Shown piece after piece: positions 62,093 through 64,000 of a stretch of 64,000 nt of DNA. Source of the DNA: Microbacterium sp. W4I20. GTDB lineage: Bacteria; Actinomycetota; Actinomycetes; Actinomycetales; Microbacteriaceae. Each line of letters begins with the position of its first letter. The first letter of the stretch is position 1. A program made the translations under genes and the position numbers. The DNA lies in the NCBI RefSeq assembly GCF_030816505.1, contig NZ_JAUSYB010000001.1:3038001-3102000 (forward strand), in the 5' to 3' direction. Below the pieces are notes generated by a model, which searched no databases, was not told the DNA's origin, and saw only the letters and a program-made list of their open reading frames with translations.

Positions 62093-62986
62093 ATGACGAC
62101 GATCACCCTGGGCAAGAACCAGTACGGCAAGGCAGAGGTCCGCGTCGTGCGGGTCACGCGCGACACCGCCCGCCATGAGATCGAGGATCTCAACGTCACC
62201 TCGCAGCTGCGCGGCGACTTCGCCGACGCCCACTTCAACGGCGACAACGCCAATGTCGTGGCGACCGACACCCAGAAGAACACCGTGTACGCCTTCGCCA
62301 AGGACGGCATCGGCAGCCCCGAGGAGTACCTGCTGCGCCTCGGCCGTCACTTCACCGGCGAGTTCGACTGGGTCAGCGGCGGACGCTGGGAGGCCGAGCA
62401 GTACACCTGGCAGCGGATCGACGTCGACGGGCAGGGCCACGACCACTCGTTCGTCGCCGGCGGCACCGAGACCCGGACCGCTCTCGTCGAGATCGACGGA
62501 GAGCAGACCACGATCATCGCGGGCCTGACCGACCTCAAGGTCCTCAAGTCCACTGAGAGCGGCTTCGTCGGATACCCGAAGGATCGGTACACGACCCTGA
62601 AGGAGACGACCGACCGCATCCTCGCGACCTCGGTCACCGCCAAGTGGCGGTACAACCGCAACGACGTCGACTTCAACGAGGTGTTCGCCGATGTGCGGCG
62701 ACTCCTGCTTGCGGGCTTCGCGGCCAACTACTCCTACGCGCTGCAGAACACCCTGCACGACATGGCCGAGGCCGTGCTCGAGGCGCACCCCGAGATCGAC
62801 GAGATCCGCTTCTCGACGCCGAACAGCCACCACTTCGTCGTCGATCTGTCGCCGTTCGGCCTGGAGAACCCGAACGAGGTGTTCTACGCCGCCGACCGTC
62901 CGTACGGACTGATCGAGGCGTCGTTCCTCCGCGAGGGTGCGGATGCCGACCACCGCGCGTGGGACGGCGTCGCCGGCTTCTGCTGA
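62093..62986 (+). CDS. Urate oxidase (uricase)
   Basis: A 297-aa cofactor-free uricase: LGKNQYGKAEVRVVRVTRDT, LNVTSQLRGDFADAHFNGDNANVVATDTQKNT (the T-domain active site with Thr/Asp), SFVAGG, LKSTESGFVGYPKDRYTTL and the late SPFGLENPNEVFYAADRPYGLIEA. It oxidises urate to 5-hydroxyisourate and releases H2O2. It ends a three-gene operon and is followed by a strong hairpin. Confidence 0.96.
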   Translation: MTTITLGKNQYGKAEVRVVRVTRDTARHEIEDLNVTSQLRGDFADAHFNGDNANVVATDTQKNTVYAFAKDGIGSPEEYLLRLGRHFTGEFDWVSGGRWEAEQYTWQRIDVDGQGHDHSFVAGGTETRTALVEIDGEQTTIIAGLTDLKVLKSTESGFVGYPKDRYTTLKETTDRILATSVTAKWRYNRNDVDFNEVFADVRRLLLAGFAANYSYALQNTLHDMAEAVLEAHPEIDEIRFSTPNSHHFVVDLSPFGLENPNEVFYAADRPYGLIEASFLREGADADHRAWDGVAGFC

Positions 62987-63022
62987 GCCACAGACCCGAT
63001 CGATCCTGATCGATCCAGACCC

Positions 63023-63058
63023 GGGGTGAGTCCGTCACCGACGCACCGGACTCACCCC
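63023..63058 (+). terminator. Terminator hairpin after the urate oxidase operon
   Basis: GGGGTGAGTCCG (63023-63034) and its exact complement (63047-63058) with a 12-nt loop. The rest of the 172-nt gap holds the promoter region of the next permease, without further clear features. Confidence 0.8.
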
Positions 63059-63158
63059 GCTGTACGTCATACCGACGTTCGTCGTACCCGGCGTTCGTCA
63101 TGCCCATCGCCCGATACGCCCACCCCGAAGAGCGGGTCCCGGACAAGGAGGTCCTCCG

Positions 63159-64000
63159 ATGTCAGCAGTACGCAAGACCCCGAAGAACACGAACCCGAAG
63201 AACACGACCAGTGACCGACCGGAGGACGAGCGCCTCGGCCTCGGCACCGCCTTCACGTTCGGGCTCCAGCACGTCCTGACGATGTACGGCGGCATCATCG
63301 CGCCGCCGCTCATCATCGGCGCGGCCGCCGGTCTGACGTCGGCCGAGGTCGGTGTGCTCGTCGCCGCCTGCCTCTTCATGGGCGGTCTCGCGACGCTCCT
63401 GCAGACCCTCGGCATCCCGTTCTTCGGCTCGCAGCTGCCGCTCGTGCAGGGCGTCTCGTTCGCCGGCGTCGCGACCATGCTCGCGATCGTGAATCAGGGG
63501 AGTGGCCTGCCGGCGGTGTTCGGCGCCGTGATCGTCGCCTCGCTGATCGGTCTCGTGGTCGCGCCGTTCTTCGCGCACATCGTGCGCTTCTTCCCGCCGG
63601 TCGTCACGGGCACGGTCATCACGATGATCGGCCTGTCGCTCGTGCCGGTGGCGGCGCGCTGGATCACCGGCGCCGACCCCGAGTCGCCGACCTACGCCGA
63701 TCCGGTGTTCGTCGGCATCGCCGGCTTCACGCTGTTCGTCATCATGCTGCTGAGCAAGCTCGGCAACGCCACCATCTCGCGCCTGTCGATCCTGATCGCC
63801 ATGGTCGTCGGCACGGTCTTCGCCGCGGTCATCGGTCGGGCCGACTTCTCGAAGGTGCTCGAGGGGCCGATCTTCGCGTTCCCGTCGCCGTTCGCGTTCG
63901 GGGTGCCGACCTTCGACCTCGCTGCCATCGTCTCGATGACCATCGTCGTGCTGGTCATCCTCACCGAGACGACGGCCGACATCATCGCCGTCGCCGAGAT
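63159..64000 (+). CDS. NCS2 family nucleobase/urate permease, truncated by the window end
   Basis: At least 280 codons, continuing past 64000. ATG 63159 follows AAGGAGG. NCS2 (uracil/xanthine/urate) signatures: LGLGTAFTFGLQHVLTMYGGIIAPPLIIG, the SQLPLVQGVSFAGVA region with the Q/S pair before helix 3, and FPPVVTGTVITMIGLSLVPVA. These contrast with the AzgA-type copy at 52 kb, so the likely cargo is urate or xanthine. It probably feeds the urate oxidase pathway upstream. Confidence 0.9.
   Translation, partial: MSAVRKTPKNTNPKNTTSDRPEDERLGLGTAFTFGLQHVLTMYGGIIAPPLIIGAAAGLTSAEVGVLVAACLFMGGLATLLQTLGIPFFGSQLPLVQGVSFAGVATMLAIVNQGSGLPAVFGAVIVASLIGLVVAPFFAHIVRFFPPVVTGTVITMIGLSLVPVAARWITGADPESPTYADPVFVGIAGFTLFVIMLLSKLGNATISRLSILIAMVVGTVFAAVIGRADFSKVLEGPIFAFPSPFAFGVPTFDLAAIVSMTIVVLVILTETTADIIAVAE

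Overview
This is a GC-rich, gene-dense stretch of actinobacterial chromosome. Codon choice, very short intergenic gaps, many 4-nt ATGA/GTGA overlaps, leaderless-looking starts and gene content all fit a soil or plant Microbacteriaceae, most probably Microbacterium (inference from style and content; no rRNA is present). I see no tRNA, rRNA, IS element, prophage, CRISPR array or origin, and no gene-free stretch longer than 300 bases.

Region 1 (1-21.9 kb) looks like a complete locus for using D-arabinan, the D-arabinofuranose polymer of mycobacterial arabinogalactan and lipoarabinomannan. It holds three DUF4185/GH183 endo-D-arabinanase-type proteins, each exported differently (lipoprotein, Tat, Sec with a C-terminal binding module). 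It also has a CUT1 sugar ABC importer, a cytoplasmic DUF2961/GH172 exo-enzyme, a cytoplasmic GH116 exo-enzyme, an L-fucose/D-arabinose-type isomerase and an FGGY pentulose kinase. A LacI repressor sits in the middle. The inferred route is: cut outside, import oligosaccharides, trim inside to D-arabinose, then D-ribulose, then D-ribulose 5-phosphate. The palindrome GAAATCGATTTC (one copy has one mismatch) lies at four promoters of the locus, each time next to a TANNNT -10 box. A partial beta-helix/discoidin protein and an HSL-type esterase precede the locus; a THUMP methyltransferase, DoxX and GGCT-type gene are embedded in it.

Region 2 (21.9-31.1 kb, plus the GH38 gene at 38-41 kb) looks like a high-mannose N-glycan (or other alpha-mannan) locus. 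It has a secreted EndoH-like GH18, a CUT1 importer, a cytoplasmic GH92 alpha-mannosidase and a GH5_18-like beta-mannosidase. These share a second operator-like motif whose regulator is not in the window. GH38 has its own LacI gene and two palindromic operators but carries a frameshift.

Region 3 (31.1-46 kb) is mixed. There are two APH-fold kinases, then a stress-like group: NTF2-like protein, SDR and AlkC-type glycosylase with two paralogous MarR regulators. Their promoters share TGTCC/AGGACA palindromes. A MarR gene and two luciferase-like oxidoreductases plus an F420/NADP-type reductase follow, and then a PH-domain membrane protein with another MarR gene.

Region 4 (46-50.2 kb) holds two GT4 glycosyltransferases and small membrane or hypothetical proteins, one frameshifted.

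Region 5 (50.2-64 kb) is purine catabolism: an AraC/GlxA regulator, guanine deaminase, AzgA-type permease, XdhABC, OHCU decarboxylase, HIU hydrolase, urate oxidase and a second NCS2 permease cut by the window end. Housekeeping coaBC and bcp genes lie in between. A TTCCG-N3/5-CGGAA palindrome recurs here.
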